Assembly (NCBI GenBank): GCA_020428115.1
Contig: JAGQNJ010000023.1
Coordinates: forward strand, 1 to 12,421
Direction of reading: 5' to 3'
Length of the DNA: 12,421 bases
Source: Candidatus Saccharimonadota bacterium
Lineage (GTDB): Bacteria; Patescibacteriota; Saccharimonadia; Saccharimonadales; JAGQNJ01
The notes under the pieces were generated by a model. That model was given only the letters and a program-made list of their open reading frames with translations, was not told where the DNA came from and did not search any database. Below are positions 5,338 to 12,421 of the stretch, in pieces (positions within the stretch are counted from its first letter, which is position 1; the number at the start of each line of letters is the position of its first letter). A program made the translations under genes and the position numbers.

Positions 5338-5367
5338 AAGCGGTCGAGCAAAGCTCGCCGCTTTTTT
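5338..5367 (+). terminator. Intrinsic terminator of the KGG gene
   Basis: The stem AAGCGG-(T bulge)-CGAGC (5338-5349) pairs with GCTCG-CCGCTT (5353-5363) around an AAA loop, and the T-run 5362-5367 follows. It is 21 bases after the stop. The next 188 bases (5368-5555) hold no gene I can support, only a 12-bp palindrome TGTCAGCTGACA (5389-5400). Confidence 0.93.
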
Positions 5368-5555
5368 AGTGCTCTCGGCACATTGCTGTGTCAGCTGACA
5401 TCTGTCACTCACTTGCCGTATTACTTATACGACTCGCTTGCTCCTCCTGGCCTCATTGCACTGCATCCAAGCCAAAGCAAATTAAGGCGTCATGTAGATG
5501 ATTGAGCAAACACGACAATTTTGAATCGGCTTTTACTAAATATGTGTTAATCGGA

Positions 5556-6020
5556 TTATTTTGTGGGGACTTTGCGGCGGTAGGGGCGACAAAAACGCGA
5601 ACTTGACACAGACCAGGTCTCACCACAGTTGAAGCACCTATAGTGACTACTGTCTTGCTGTAAACTCCTGGTATCACAGGTTGGACAGGCACTTCGCTGG
5701 TGTAACCAGTCGCGATAGGTATCCATACAATCTTGAATATGCTCGTTATCAATCTCGAAGCCATAGCGAGTGCCTGTTTTGCGCGCTTGTTCCCACGCCT
5801 GGCTTTCCATCTCTATTAGCTCTAAATCAGAGGTATATGCTCTATGCTGTAAGATCGCATGTCCCAGCTCATGAAGCAGCGACCAGGGGCTAGTTCGTTT
5901 GAGTAGGGCTGCCTTATCGTATACTACTTCGCCTTGCTTGGGTGACCAGTAGAACTGATCGCCGGCAACGAAGTTAATGTCAGGGAAATCACGTACGAGC
6001 TTCTTAAGCAGCGTGTCCAT
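5556..6020 (-). CDS. HELGH metalloprotease-like protein with zinc ribbon
   Basis: A protein of about 154 residues with two visible metal sites. HELGH (50-54) is the HExxH zinc-peptidase motif, and an acidic cluster EMESQAWEQA (70-79) about 17 residues later could supply the third ligand, as in gluzincin/ImmA-IrrE-like peptidases. At the C-terminus CPTC (112-115) and CFNC (129-132) form a four-cysteine zinc ribbon, followed by a basic tail (RPYRRKVPTK). No signal peptide is present, so it should be cytoplasmic. A second-codon alternative ATG lies at 6026, but AAGGA sits five bases before the ATG at 6020. It overlaps the end of the upstream ROK gene, so the two are probably translationally coupled. 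Substrate unknown; proteolysis is inferred from the motif only. Confidence 0.82.
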   Translation of the reverse strand: MDTLLKKLVRDFPDINFVAGDQFYWSPKQGEVVYDKAALLKRTSPWSLLHELGHAILQHRAYTSDLELIEMESQAWEQARKTGTRYGFEIDNEHIQDCMDTYRDWLHQRSACPTCDTRSLQQDSSHYRCFNCGETWSVSSSRFCRPYRRKVPTK

Positions 6021-6822
6021 ATTCATCCTTGGCTAGCTCAAAACATCCGTAGATCACGGCCTCTTCTGGTCGCTTGGCCATTAGTAGTGGTGGAACTGGA
6101 GTCATCGGGGTTGCAAAGCGTTTGAGCTCTGTTTGGAGCAGAGATCCAAATTTGTCGAAATGCGCACCGACGCCACCCCCAAAAATAACTACCTCCGGCT
6201 GAAGAGTTGCAATTAATTCTGTAATTCCAACTGCAAAGTTTCTTACGATCGCCTTCCATATGGTAGGGTCATCTATGTCGCTTGCTCGCAGACCGTATTG
6301 CTTTGTGATAGCCTTGCCCGAAGCGAATTCCTCCCATGGCATAGACCGTCCATTGCGTTCGAAAACCATGCCACGACCACCACTAGTACCAATTGATTGA
6401 TTTATGACACCATTTACGATAAGTGAATAACCAATTCCTGTACTAATCGTTATATAAAGTACCTTTTTGTACTTTTTCATGATATTTTTTGCTTCGCTTA
6501 GACCAGCCAATCGAGCATCATTTTCGACTATTGTAGGTGAGTGTGTCAAGTTCTCTACATCTTTTTTTAACGGAACATTTTCCCAGTCAAGATTTCCAAA
6601 TCTAATTCCAACGCCGTTCTCGTAGTCAATCCTACCAGGTGCGGCCAAGCAAACAGCTTTAAAGTCATCAGTTTTTAAGAGGCGAAGATTGCGCAGTAGG
6701 GAGGCAAGAAAATCGTCATACTGCTTCGGTGTTGCAAATCGCAGGCTCTCTTTGAGGTTGCCCTTATCTGTAAATACTCCAAGAAGTGTCTTGGAACCAC
6801 CGATATCTATTGCCAAATACAC
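6004..6822 (-). CDS. ROK-family protein, atypical substrate site
   Basis: This 272-residue member of the ROK (repressor, ORF, kinase) sugar-kinase fold has the phosphate-binding DIGGSK (6-11), END with the catalytic Asp (100-102), the TISTGIG loop (125-131), and the adenosine-side GGGVG (215-219). Classical ROK kinases also have an E-x-G-H motif and a CXCGXXGC zinc site. Here that part reads GTSGGRGMVFERNG then WEEFASG (145-169), with neither His nor Cys, so sugar choice or donor may differ. Polyphosphate glucokinase-like members also lack this cysteine cluster. At 272 residues it is slightly short of the usual 300 or so. The GTG start is supported by GAGGGG six bases upstream. The gene overlaps the downstream metalloprotease-like gene by 17 bases. 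Confidence 0.85.
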   Translation of the reverse strand: MYLAIDIGGSKTLLGVFTDKGNLKESLRFATPKQYDDFLASLLRNLRLLKTDDFKAVCLAAPGRIDYENGVGIRFGNLDWENVPLKKDVENLTHSPTIVENDARLAGLSEAKNIMKKYKKVLYITISTGIGYSLIVNGVINQSIGTSGGRGMVFERNGRSMPWEEFASGKAITKQYGLRASDIDDPTIWKAIVRNFAVGITELIATLQPEVVIFGGGVGAHFDKFGSLLQTELKRFATPMTPVPPLLMAKRPEEAVIYGCFELAKDEYGHAA

Positions 6823-6850
6823 CTAACGCCCCTCACTTTCGTATGTCCAT

Positions 6851-6856
6851 AGTGTA
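6851..6856 (-). promoter_or_regulatory. Candidate extended -10 of the ROK gene
   Basis: The minus-strand TACACT is preceded by TGC (extended -10) and would give a leader of about 22 bases containing the GAGGGG SD. The -35 is not convincing. Confidence 0.3.
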
Positions 6857-6961
6857 GCATAGGCTGGCCTCTTTACCCCCTAGAAGATCTTTTCAAGTTG
6901 ACACCCAGCCCTTGGCTGTCGCGGCCTCCTGCCTTAAGAGGTCAGGGGGCTCACTACAGGG

Positions 6962-6990
6962 TTTACTTAAGCTTAAAAAACAGATATAAT
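6962..6990 (+). promoter_or_regulatory. Promoter of the S1-infB operon
   Basis: TTTACT (6962-6967), a 17-base spacer and a perfect TATAAT (6985-6990), with a start predicted near 6997. Just upstream (about 6927-6952) an eight-pair inverted repeat, GCCTCCTG with CAGGGGGC, could be an operator or a terminator remnant. Confidence 0.75.
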
Positions 6991-6996
6991 GCAACC

Positions 6997-7059
6997 TAAG
7001 ACTGAACGGAGTTATGGCCCACGGGCTACCGCAGTATTGATAAGGAGGCATGTATTTTC
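6997..7059 (+). promoter_or_regulatory. S1 gene leader with SD
   Basis: The leader is about 63 bases. It holds the small hairpin GCCC-AC-GGGC (about 7017-7026), a nine-codon frame ATG 7014 to TGA 7040 whose own GGAG is only two bases away, and the strong SD AAGGAGG (7042-7048), 11 bases before the S1 start. The ATG at 7050 is out of frame and too close to the SD to be used. Confidence 0.5.
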
Positions 7060-8118
7060 ATGTCAAAAACAACTATAACAATGGATGAGCTGCTTGCAGC
7101 TTCAGAAATCACCTCACTCCGAGCTGGTGATGTAATTGAGGGCGCAGTTACTGAGGTAAAGAAGAGTGAAGTCTGGGTTGATCTAGGCGCGCATGGTCTC
7201 GGTGTTGTGTCTCGTCGTGAGATAACAGGTGCAAAAGACCTAAAACCAGGTGATAAAGTAACCGTGAGTGTTGTCGAGCCGGAGCTCGACGAGGGCTACG
7301 CACTTCTTAGTATGCGCCGTGCAGCTAAAGACCGAGGCTGGGATGAACTGCAACGTATCTTCGATGAACAGGAAATCATCGAGATTACACCTTACGATGC
7401 AAATCGTGGTGGTTTGCTTGTTGAGGTAGAAGGCATCCGAGGCTTTTTGCCAGTCTCTCAGCTGGCAGCTGGGCACTACCCCCGTGTCTCTGGCGCAGAT
7501 AAAGACGAGATACTCCAGAAGCTCAATGCGCTTACGACAAAAAGCATTCGAGTTCGAGTACTGGATGTAAACAAGAAAGAGAACAAGCTCATCGTATCTG
7601 AAAAAGAAGCCGTCAAAGATGATCTGCAGGATCGATTTGCTAAGCTTAAGGTAGGAGACGTCGTGAAGGGCATCATTACAGGAGTTATTGATTTTGGTGC
7701 TTTTGTAAACGTAGATGGCATCGAGGGCTTGATCCATATTTCTGAGATATCATGGGAGCGAGTCGAAGATCCAAATAAATATGTTAAGGTCGGCGATACC
7801 GTTGAGGCCAAGATTATTGCAATCGATAAAGACCGCTTGTCGCTAAGTCTCAAGCAAATGCAAGAGGATCCATGGTTGCATGAGGTTAAAGCCTTCAAGA
7901 AAGGTGATACCGTAGAAGGTAAGATCACTCGGATTACTCCATTTGGGGCATTCGTACAGCTATCACCAGCCGTTGAAGCACTCGTGCATGTATCCGAAAT
8001 GAGTGACGATGACAGCGTTGACCCAGAGAAGATATTCCAGCTTAACGAAAAGAAGAAATTCAAAGTAATTGATATAGACCTCGAGGGGCGCAAAATTGCG
8101 CTATCGTTGAAAGGCTAA
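7060..8118 (+). CDS. rpsA: 30S ribosomal protein S1, four-domain form
   Basis: This 352-residue protein is built almost only of S1 (OB-fold) RNA-binding repeats at about 20-88, 103-182, 196-266 and 279-351. The third and fourth are the most canonical (GIITGVIDFGAFVNVDGIEGLIHISEIS; GKITRITPFGAFVQL). S1 binds mRNA at the 30S platform and helps unfold and place it at the start site. E. coli S1 has six repeats and about 557 residues; four-repeat forms are known in Gram-positive and CPR bacteria. A strong promoter and the SD AAGGAGG support the start. infB follows after 59 bases with no terminator, forming one operon of translation-initiation genes. Confidence 0.93.
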   Translation: MSKTTITMDELLAASEITSLRAGDVIEGAVTEVKKSEVWVDLGAHGLGVVSRREITGAKDLKPGDKVTVSVVEPELDEGYALLSMRRAAKDRGWDELQRIFDEQEIIEITPYDANRGGLLVEVEGIRGFLPVSQLAAGHYPRVSGADKDEILQKLNALTTKSIRVRVLDVNKKENKLIVSEKEAVKDDLQDRFAKLKVGDVVKGIITGVIDFGAFVNVDGIEGLIHISEISWERVEDPNKYVKVGDTVEAKIIAIDKDRLSLSLKQMQEDPWLHEVKAFKKGDTVEGKITRITPFGAFVQLSPAVEALVHVSEMSDDDSVDPEKIFQLNEKKKFKVIDIDLEGRKIALSLKG

Positions 8119-8177
8119 TATACGTTCTATAGGTTTATGGCTATGTAGAGCAAATCATAAGAAAGGAGGCAAGAGGT

Positions 8178-9968
8178 ATGACAGATAGTCAGAATGAGAC
8201 AATCTCAACAATTCAGATCGACGAAACCATGACTGTTGGCACACTTGCCGAGAAGCTTATGATACCTGTCACTAAGTTAATTGCTGAGCTCATGAAGAAT
8301 GGGGTCATGGCAACAGTCAATGAGCGTATTGATTTTGATACGGCTCAGATTATTGTTGATGAGCTGGGGCTAGGTGTAAAGCTCGAGCATGCCTCGGAGG
8401 ACGATACATCACTTGCCAAGCATCGTACGAGTCGTAAGCAAGCAGGCAAAAATGGTCAAGTTCGTCCACCTGTTGTAGCTGTGATGGGTCATGTCGATCA
8501 TGGCAAAACGAGCTTACTGGATGCTATCAGAGAGTCCGATACCGCTAAAGGAGAAGCAGGCGGTATTACGCAGCACATATCTGCATATCAGGTAACGCAT
8601 GGTGATCGCCAGATTACCTTTTTAGATACCCCTGGTCATGAGGCTTTTGCTGCCCTGCGCGAGCATGGTGCACAACTTACCGATCTCGTCATTATTGTCG
8701 TAGCTGCAGATGATGGCATTAAGCCTCAGACGCTCGAGGCGATTCGTTTTGCCAAAAAGGCCGACGTTAAGATTATTGTGGCTATCAACAAGATTGATAA
8801 AGAGGGAGCTGATCAGAACAGGGTTAAGCAGCAGCTATCTGAGAATGATCTCATGCCAGAAGAGTGGGGCGGTGACACAATCATCGTACCCGTATCCGCA
8901 AAAACCAAGGAAGGTATGCCTGCACTTTTGGACATGGTACTTCTTGTGGCAGATGTCGAAGAGCTCAAGGCGGATATTGATGTCCCAGCTGCAGGCCTAG
9001 TTATTGAGGCGCACATGGAAAAGGGTCGTGGGCCAATTGTGACTGCACTTGTAGAGGCAGGAGTGCTTAGGCAAGGTCAATACGTTGTAGCAGGTACAAC
9101 ATACGGTAAGGTTCGTACTCTGGAGTCAACCAATAGCAAAGCTTTGCAAGAAGCCGGACCATCAACACCAGTAGTTATATCTGGTTTTAGGGAGTTACCA
9201 GAGTTTGGTGATGAATTCCGTGTGGTTGCCACCGAAAAGCTTGCACGCACAACCGTGGCTGATAGAGCACGCGGACAATCTAGGACCACCGCCTCAGGAA
9301 TAAGTACCAGTGGGCAGCTGATGCAGGTGATTAACCGCAATATTAAGCTCCAGGAATTACCAGTGATAATTAAGGCTGATGTAAAAGGTTCGGTGACGTC
9401 AGTGATCGATAGCCTGAAGACTCTAGAGAATGAAGAGGTTTCGATACGAGTTATTGGTTCTGGTGTGGGGAATATTAATGAAACTGATCTACACCTTGCC
9501 CACAGCGGCAATGCCGTCATTTACGGGTTTAATGTTCAGATGCCACCAACTATTAAACGCCAGGCAGGACGTGACAAGGTCAGGGTACGTTTATTTAGCA
9601 TTATTTATGAGCTGATTGAAGATGCTAAGGGTGAGTTGAGCAACTTGCTTGCGCCAGAGATAGTCGAAACAGAACTAGGACGACTCGTCGTAAAGGGTGT
9701 TTTCAAGACGACCAAAACTGAAGTTATATGTGGTGGAGAAGTGAGCAAGGGTAAACTCACCGCACCAGCATTAGCACGCATCCGACGAGGTAAAGAGACT
9801 ATTGGTGAGGCAGAGGTTATGACCGTTCAGAAGGGGCCACAAGAAGTCAAAGAGGCAGTTGAGGGTGACATGTGCGGCCTGCAGCTTAAAACTGAGTCCA
9901 AGATTGAGCTTGAAGAAGGGGACCACATAGAACTTTTCACTCGGGAGACAGTTGCACGAAAGCTCTAA
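8178..9968 (+). CDS. infB: Translation initiation factor IF-2
   Basis: This 596-residue GTPase delivers formyl-Met-tRNA to the 30S subunit and promotes 50S joining. A single IF2_N domain (about 12-65) is followed by a short linker, then the G domain: G1 GHVDHGKT (104-111), GGITQHI (128-134), G3 DTPGH (150-154), G4 NKID (204-207), G5 SAK (240-242). Domains II, III (about 380-480) and IV follow, the last binding the formyl-methionine end. The length is well below the E. coli 890 because the long N-terminal extension is missing, as is usual in CPR genomes. The start has the perfect SD AAAGGAGG eight bases upstream. The usual neighbours nusA and rbfA are not present on either side in this window. 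Confidence 0.97.
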   Translation: MTDSQNETISTIQIDETMTVGTLAEKLMIPVTKLIAELMKNGVMATVNERIDFDTAQIIVDELGLGVKLEHASEDDTSLAKHRTSRKQAGKNGQVRPPVVAVMGHVDHGKTSLLDAIRESDTAKGEAGGITQHISAYQVTHGDRQITFLDTPGHEAFAALREHGAQLTDLVIIVVAADDGIKPQTLEAIRFAKKADVKIIVAINKIDKEGADQNRVKQQLSENDLMPEEWGGDTIIVPVSAKTKEGMPALLDMVLLVADVEELKADIDVPAAGLVIEAHMEKGRGPIVTALVEAGVLRQGQYVVAGTTYGKVRTLESTNSKALQEAGPSTPVVISGFRELPEFGDEFRVVATEKLARTTVADRARGQSRTTASGISTSGQLMQVINRNIKLQELPVIIKADVKGSVTSVIDSLKTLENEEVSIRVIGSGVGNINETDLHLAHSGNAVIYGFNVQMPPTIKRQAGRDKVRVRLFSIIYELIEDAKGELSNLLAPEIVETELGRLVVKGVFKTTKTEVICGGEVSKGKLTAPALARIRRGKETIGEAEVMTVQKGPQEVKEAVEGDMCGLQLKTESKIELEEGDHIELFTRETVARKL

Positions 9969-10003
9969 TCCAGCGCTTGCGTGCTACCCAAGAGGCATAA
10001 ACC

Positions 10004-11359
10004 ATGGAGAACAAAGGTTTCTCACCAGCAGAAGATGACAAAAAAGATGAGGCTGTCTGGCAGCGTGGTTTACATGCTATCAGTGAGTGGTGGAATGAGC
10101 ATTTTGGTGAACCAGAAGAGGATGATGACGATGAAGCCGAGGATGCCCCAAAGCGGCGGCGCAAGATAGCAGGTAGGTATTTCGCAGCTCAGGTTGTGGG
10201 GAGGCTTTTTGGTAGGCAGGATATCAAGGGTGAAAGCGATGCTGAAGCTACAGAGGAAACAGACCCTGATGAACGAAATCTACTACCAATAGTACCTCTT
10301 GGATTTGACGTGCTACGTACTGAACCCGAACCAGCATTTGCCACTCTCGATGAATCAGTGATACTGGAACAGTCACCTACCCCAGAGCAGCTAGAAGACC
10401 AGGTTACGGCACCAAATACTGAACCCCAGACATCTGAAGCAGTACCAGAGGAACAGCAACAGCCAGTGTTGCGTGATTGGCAAGAAACGAGTCCAGATAT
10501 CGGTCAGCAAGCTGCAGGAGAGACCGAGGAAGATATATCGACAGCAGCAGTTGAGCTTGACCAAAATTACCAGATGGGTCAAACGACTGAAAAGGAAAAG
10601 TCGCATGCTCCTCGACAAATCAATGCAGTTGGTCCTGCTCTGATTAGTGGTATCATCGTTGATCAGATGAGTCGTCACAGAGACAGGCAACTACGCAAGG
10701 GAGCAGAGGAGCTACGAAAGAAACTTCAACAGAGCGACAAACAACAGCGTGAGATGCATGATCAAATAGAGAGCATGCAGGCTAAACAATATCGTCAGGA
10801 GCAAGAACAGATCAAGTATACAGAACCGGCAACTGGTCAGGAGCCTCATATTCCGGCAGAGCGTGTGGTGGTGCGGGAAACAGTTGCGCCAACGAGCACT
10901 AGGGTTGAAGCTGAAAACATTCCTGGGGTCCGACCCGAGAAAGCTCACTACACCGAAGAGGCATCTCAAACACAGGGCAAGGCCGAAGTCGCCACCAAGA
11001 ATCCATTAGAGGCTAAGGTTGATGATCCTAACGCGCGCCTGGTGCTCGAACAGGCTGAGGCCGCGGCAGAACATGATATTCCGCTAGAGAGCTATTATGA
11101 ACGGCGACACGAAGCAAAAGATGAACCCAATCAGCAGGGCACACATCATTCTCGCACCTCCGGCATATCATTTGGTGCAAGCAGTCCTAAGGATCAACAC
11201 ATTGTTTTACCATCAACGCCCGCTGATACTTCGCAATTATCAGATGTGCGTTCAAAGAAAGATATTCCGTCAGACATGTACAAAACTGCTGTCGTGAGTG
11301 GCCTCGTGACTAGTGCTGTCATCGGAGCATGCCTCCTGGTGTATCTACTGTTGCGTTAG
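10004..11359 (+). CDS. Acidic tail-anchored coiled-coil protein
   Basis: This 451-residue protein of unrecognised family is low in complexity and very polar. The N-terminal 90 residues are acidic (EEDDDDEAEDAP) with a basic patch RRRK (51-54). A long Glu/Gln/Pro-rich disordered region follows (about 105-205), then a predicted coiled coil (about 221-275, QLRKGAEELRKKLQQSD through KQYRQEQEQ) and another disordered region. It ends in one hydrophobic helix (about 428-450, GLVTSAVIGACLLVYLLL) followed by a single Arg. It therefore looks like a cytoplasmic protein anchored by its C-terminus. Co-transcription with infB is likely: the gap is 35 bases, no terminator is seen, and the SD AAGAGG lies eight bases before the ATG. 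It stands where rbfA is often found but does not resemble it. Confidence 0.82.
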   Translation: MENKGFSPAEDDKKDEAVWQRGLHAISEWWNEHFGEPEEDDDDEAEDAPKRRRKIAGRYFAAQVVGRLFGRQDIKGESDAEATEETDPDERNLLPIVPLGFDVLRTEPEPAFATLDESVILEQSPTPEQLEDQVTAPNTEPQTSEAVPEEQQQPVLRDWQETSPDIGQQAAGETEEDISTAAVELDQNYQMGQTTEKEKSHAPRQINAVGPALISGIIVDQMSRHRDRQLRKGAEELRKKLQQSDKQQREMHDQIESMQAKQYRQEQEQIKYTEPATGQEPHIPAERVVVRETVAPTSTRVEAENIPGVRPEKAHYTEEASQTQGKAEVATKNPLEAKVDDPNARLVLEQAEAAAEHDIPLESYYERRHEAKDEPNQQGTHHSRTSGISFGASSPKDQHIVLPSTPADTSQLSDVRSKKDIPSDMYKTAVVSGLVTSAVIGACLLVYLLLR

Positions 11360-11385
11360 GCAGCCTCCTCAAACAGTGTCACTGA

Positions 11386-11394
11386 TGATATAAT
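11386..11394 (+). promoter_or_regulatory. Extended -10 promoter with flanking dyads
   Basis: TGATATAAT combines TGn with a perfect TATAAT (11389-11394), which makes up for a poor -35. CAGTGTCACTG (11374-11384) is an 11-base dyad just upstream. GTCAC (11378-11382) and GTGAC (11399-11403) are inverted, 21 bases centre to centre, bracketing the -10. A repressor site is possible. The leader would be about 24 bases. Confidence 0.6.
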
Positions 11395-11424
11395 GTCTGT
11401 GACGATCATTAATGAGAAAGCAGT

Positions 11425-11820
11425 ATGTTTAAACTAGACGACAATCTACTAAGAGAGCTAGGGCTTGGTGCATTACCACCACAAGAAAAGAATCGTATGC
11501 TTGCCCATATCTATGAGACGCTCGAAATGCGTGTCGGTATGCGCTTGGCAGAGGGTATGAGCGACCAGCAACTTGACGAATTTGAAGCACTCATGCCACT
11601 GCAGACAGATAGCGCTGAGGCCAAGAAGCAAAAAGAGCAGGCAGCTTTAGGGTGGCTAGAGACGAACTTCCCAAATTATAAGCAGGTTGTGGCCGAGGAG
11701 CTCGAAAAGCTTAAAACAGAGATCAAACAGGCGGCACCACAGATCGTGGCAGCATCACAAGAAGCCATGCAGCAGCAAATGCCTCCTCAGCAACCTCCAG
11801 CCACATCACAAGGCGTATAA
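11425..11820 (+). CDS. DUF5663-like small protein
   Basis: A 131-residue protein. The first 60 residues follow the pattern I associate with DUF5663, a domain widespread in Patescibacteria: LLRELGLGALPPQEKNRML, a helix, YETLEMRVGMRLAEGMSDQQLDEFE. The middle is helical (GWLETNFPNYKQVVAEELEKL) and the tail is Gln/Pro-rich and probably disordered (QQQMPPQQPPATSQGV). Function is unknown. There is only a weak SD-like AGAAAG before the ATG, but a leader of about 24 bases is predicted, so this gene does not follow the leaderless pattern of the left half. The stop codon TAA ends at 11820, and the stop of the facing fmt gene begins at 11821. Confidence 0.8.
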   Translation: MFKLDDNLLRELGLGALPPQEKNRMLAHIYETLEMRVGMRLAEGMSDQQLDEFEALMPLQTDSAEAKKQKEQAALGWLETNFPNYKQVVAEELEKLKTEIKQAAPQIVAASQEAMQQQMPPQQPPATSQGV

Positions 11821-12421
11821 CTACCTATTAGAGTAGTAACCAGCAATAAACTCTTTGGCAGACATCTCACGCTTGCCAGCGGGCTTAAGCCTATCTATGC
11901 ACAGGCTTCCAGCGGAACAGCTAACTGATAATATACCCACGTCCTTTATGACCTCTATATCACCGGGCTTACCATGGGTACTGGGCACTACATGTGCCTG
12001 GGTGATAATAACATCCCTATTAAACAAGACTGTTCTGCTGCCCGGCCAGCCTGTGAAAGCACGGATTTCTCGCTCTATTTGTTCAGCTGGCTTTTGCCAG
12101 TCGATTATTCCATCTTGTTTGGTAAGTTTACGTGAATAGGTTGCTCTATCTGGGTGGGGTTGCTGTCGTGGCTTGATGAGCCCAGATGCATATTTTGGAA
12201 GATACTCAAGGAGCAGTTGATTGCTCAGTTCTATTAGGCGCTCAGTTAAAACAGGGGTCGTATCAGTTGGCTTAATACTAAGTTGACGTTGCACAATGAT
12301 TTTCCCAGTATCGAGAGTCGGATCAATACACATAAGGCTGACACCTGTCTTCGGCTGACCGCTTAGTATTGCGAAGGTTATGGGGTCCGCACCACGCCAC
12401 TGAGGTAGCAAGCTGAAGTGA
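11821..12421 (-). CDS. fmt: Methionyl-tRNA formyltransferase, C-terminal part
   Basis: The partial gene runs off the right edge; about 200 residues are visible. It formylates Met-tRNAi using 10-formyl-THF, making the substrate that IF-2 recognises. The first visible residues HFSLLPQWRGADPI match the Fmt motif H-x-SLLPxxRGAAPI, whose His is catalytic (H108 in E. coli). LDTG contains the catalytic Asp (D144 equivalent). The C-terminal OB-like tRNA-binding domain follows (from about RATYSRKLTKQDGIIDW, through RAFTGWPGSRT, to RLKPAGKREMSAKEFIAGYY) and ends at a normal place. The formyl-THF-binding N-terminus is outside the window. It converges on the DUF5663-like gene with no spacer and no visible terminator. 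Confidence 0.95.
   Translation of the reverse strand, partial: HFSLLPQWRGADPITFAILSGQPKTGVSLMCIDPTLDTGKIIVQRQLSIKPTDTTPVLTERLIELSNQLLLEYLPKYASGLIKPRQQPHPDRATYSRKLTKQDGIIDWQKPAEQIEREIRAFTGWPGSRTVLFNRDVIITQAHVVPSTHGKPGDIEVIKDVGILSVSCSAGSLCIDRLKPAGKREMSAKEFIAGYYSNR

Noticed and set aside
5323..5505. Plus-strand open frame after the KGG gene
   Set aside because: It crosses a strong intrinsic terminator and has no SD or recognisable protein features.
6898..6930. TTGACA at 6898 as a promoter
   Set aside because: No -10 box lies at 16-18 bases downstream; the real promoter is at 6962-6990.
7240..9520. Minus-strand frames opposite S1 and infB
   Set aside because: These are serine-rich shadows of highly conserved genes on the plus strand.
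9981..10169. Plus-strand frame starting before the tail-anchored protein
   Set aside because: It is out of frame with the supported ATG at 10004 and has odd composition; it is a shadow of the real gene and not rbfA.
1..12421. CRISPR array, insertion sequence, tRNA or prophage
   Set aside because: I saw no regularly spaced repeats, transposase-like frames with terminal repeats, cloverleaf sequences or phage genes.

Overview
The window looks like a chromosomal segment of a Patescibacteria/CPR bacterium, most probably Saccharibacteria (TM7). This is an inference from several features together: a short 596-residue IF-2, a four-domain 352-residue S1 protein, a KGG-type small protein, a DUF5663-like protein, many small lineage-specific proteins, very short intergenic gaps, and a mix of leaderless genes and genes with Shine-Dalgarno (SD) sites. 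Stop codons fit the standard code: TGA is used as a stop at 3410-3412, unlike the UGA-recoded SR1/GN02 lineages.

Left part (1-1234): the 3' third of a 23S rRNA gene with the peptidyl-transferase loop and the sarcin-ricin loop. A roughly 316-bp spacer, a 5S rRNA and an intrinsic terminator follow. The spacer ends in a perfect 36-bp palindrome whose right arm is the beginning of 5S.

Middle-left (1316-4947): a run of small, mostly unrecognised genes. They encode a six-helix membrane protein with external cysteines, a proline-rich small protein, three unknown proteins of 150-171 residues, and a DUF1801/YdhG-like protein whose frame runs on antisense into its neighbour. Most of these genes have a -10 box ending only 6-8 bases before the ATG, so they appear to give leaderless mRNAs.

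Middle (4979-6822): a KGG-repeat small protein behind a consensus promoter and an attenuator-like hairpin. On the minus strand is a translationally coupled pair: an atypical ROK-family protein and a HELGH metalloprotease-like protein with a C-terminal zinc ribbon.

Right (6962-12421): a translation-factor operon on the plus strand, S1 protein - infB - a large acidic tail-anchored protein, with good SD sites. It is followed by a DUF5663-like gene with its own extended -10 promoter. Facing it, with no base between the two stop codons, is the C-terminal part of fmt, cut by the window edge. S1, IF-2 and Fmt all act in translation initiation, so this half is a small initiation locus. The left half carries several genes whose mRNAs would be started without an SD.
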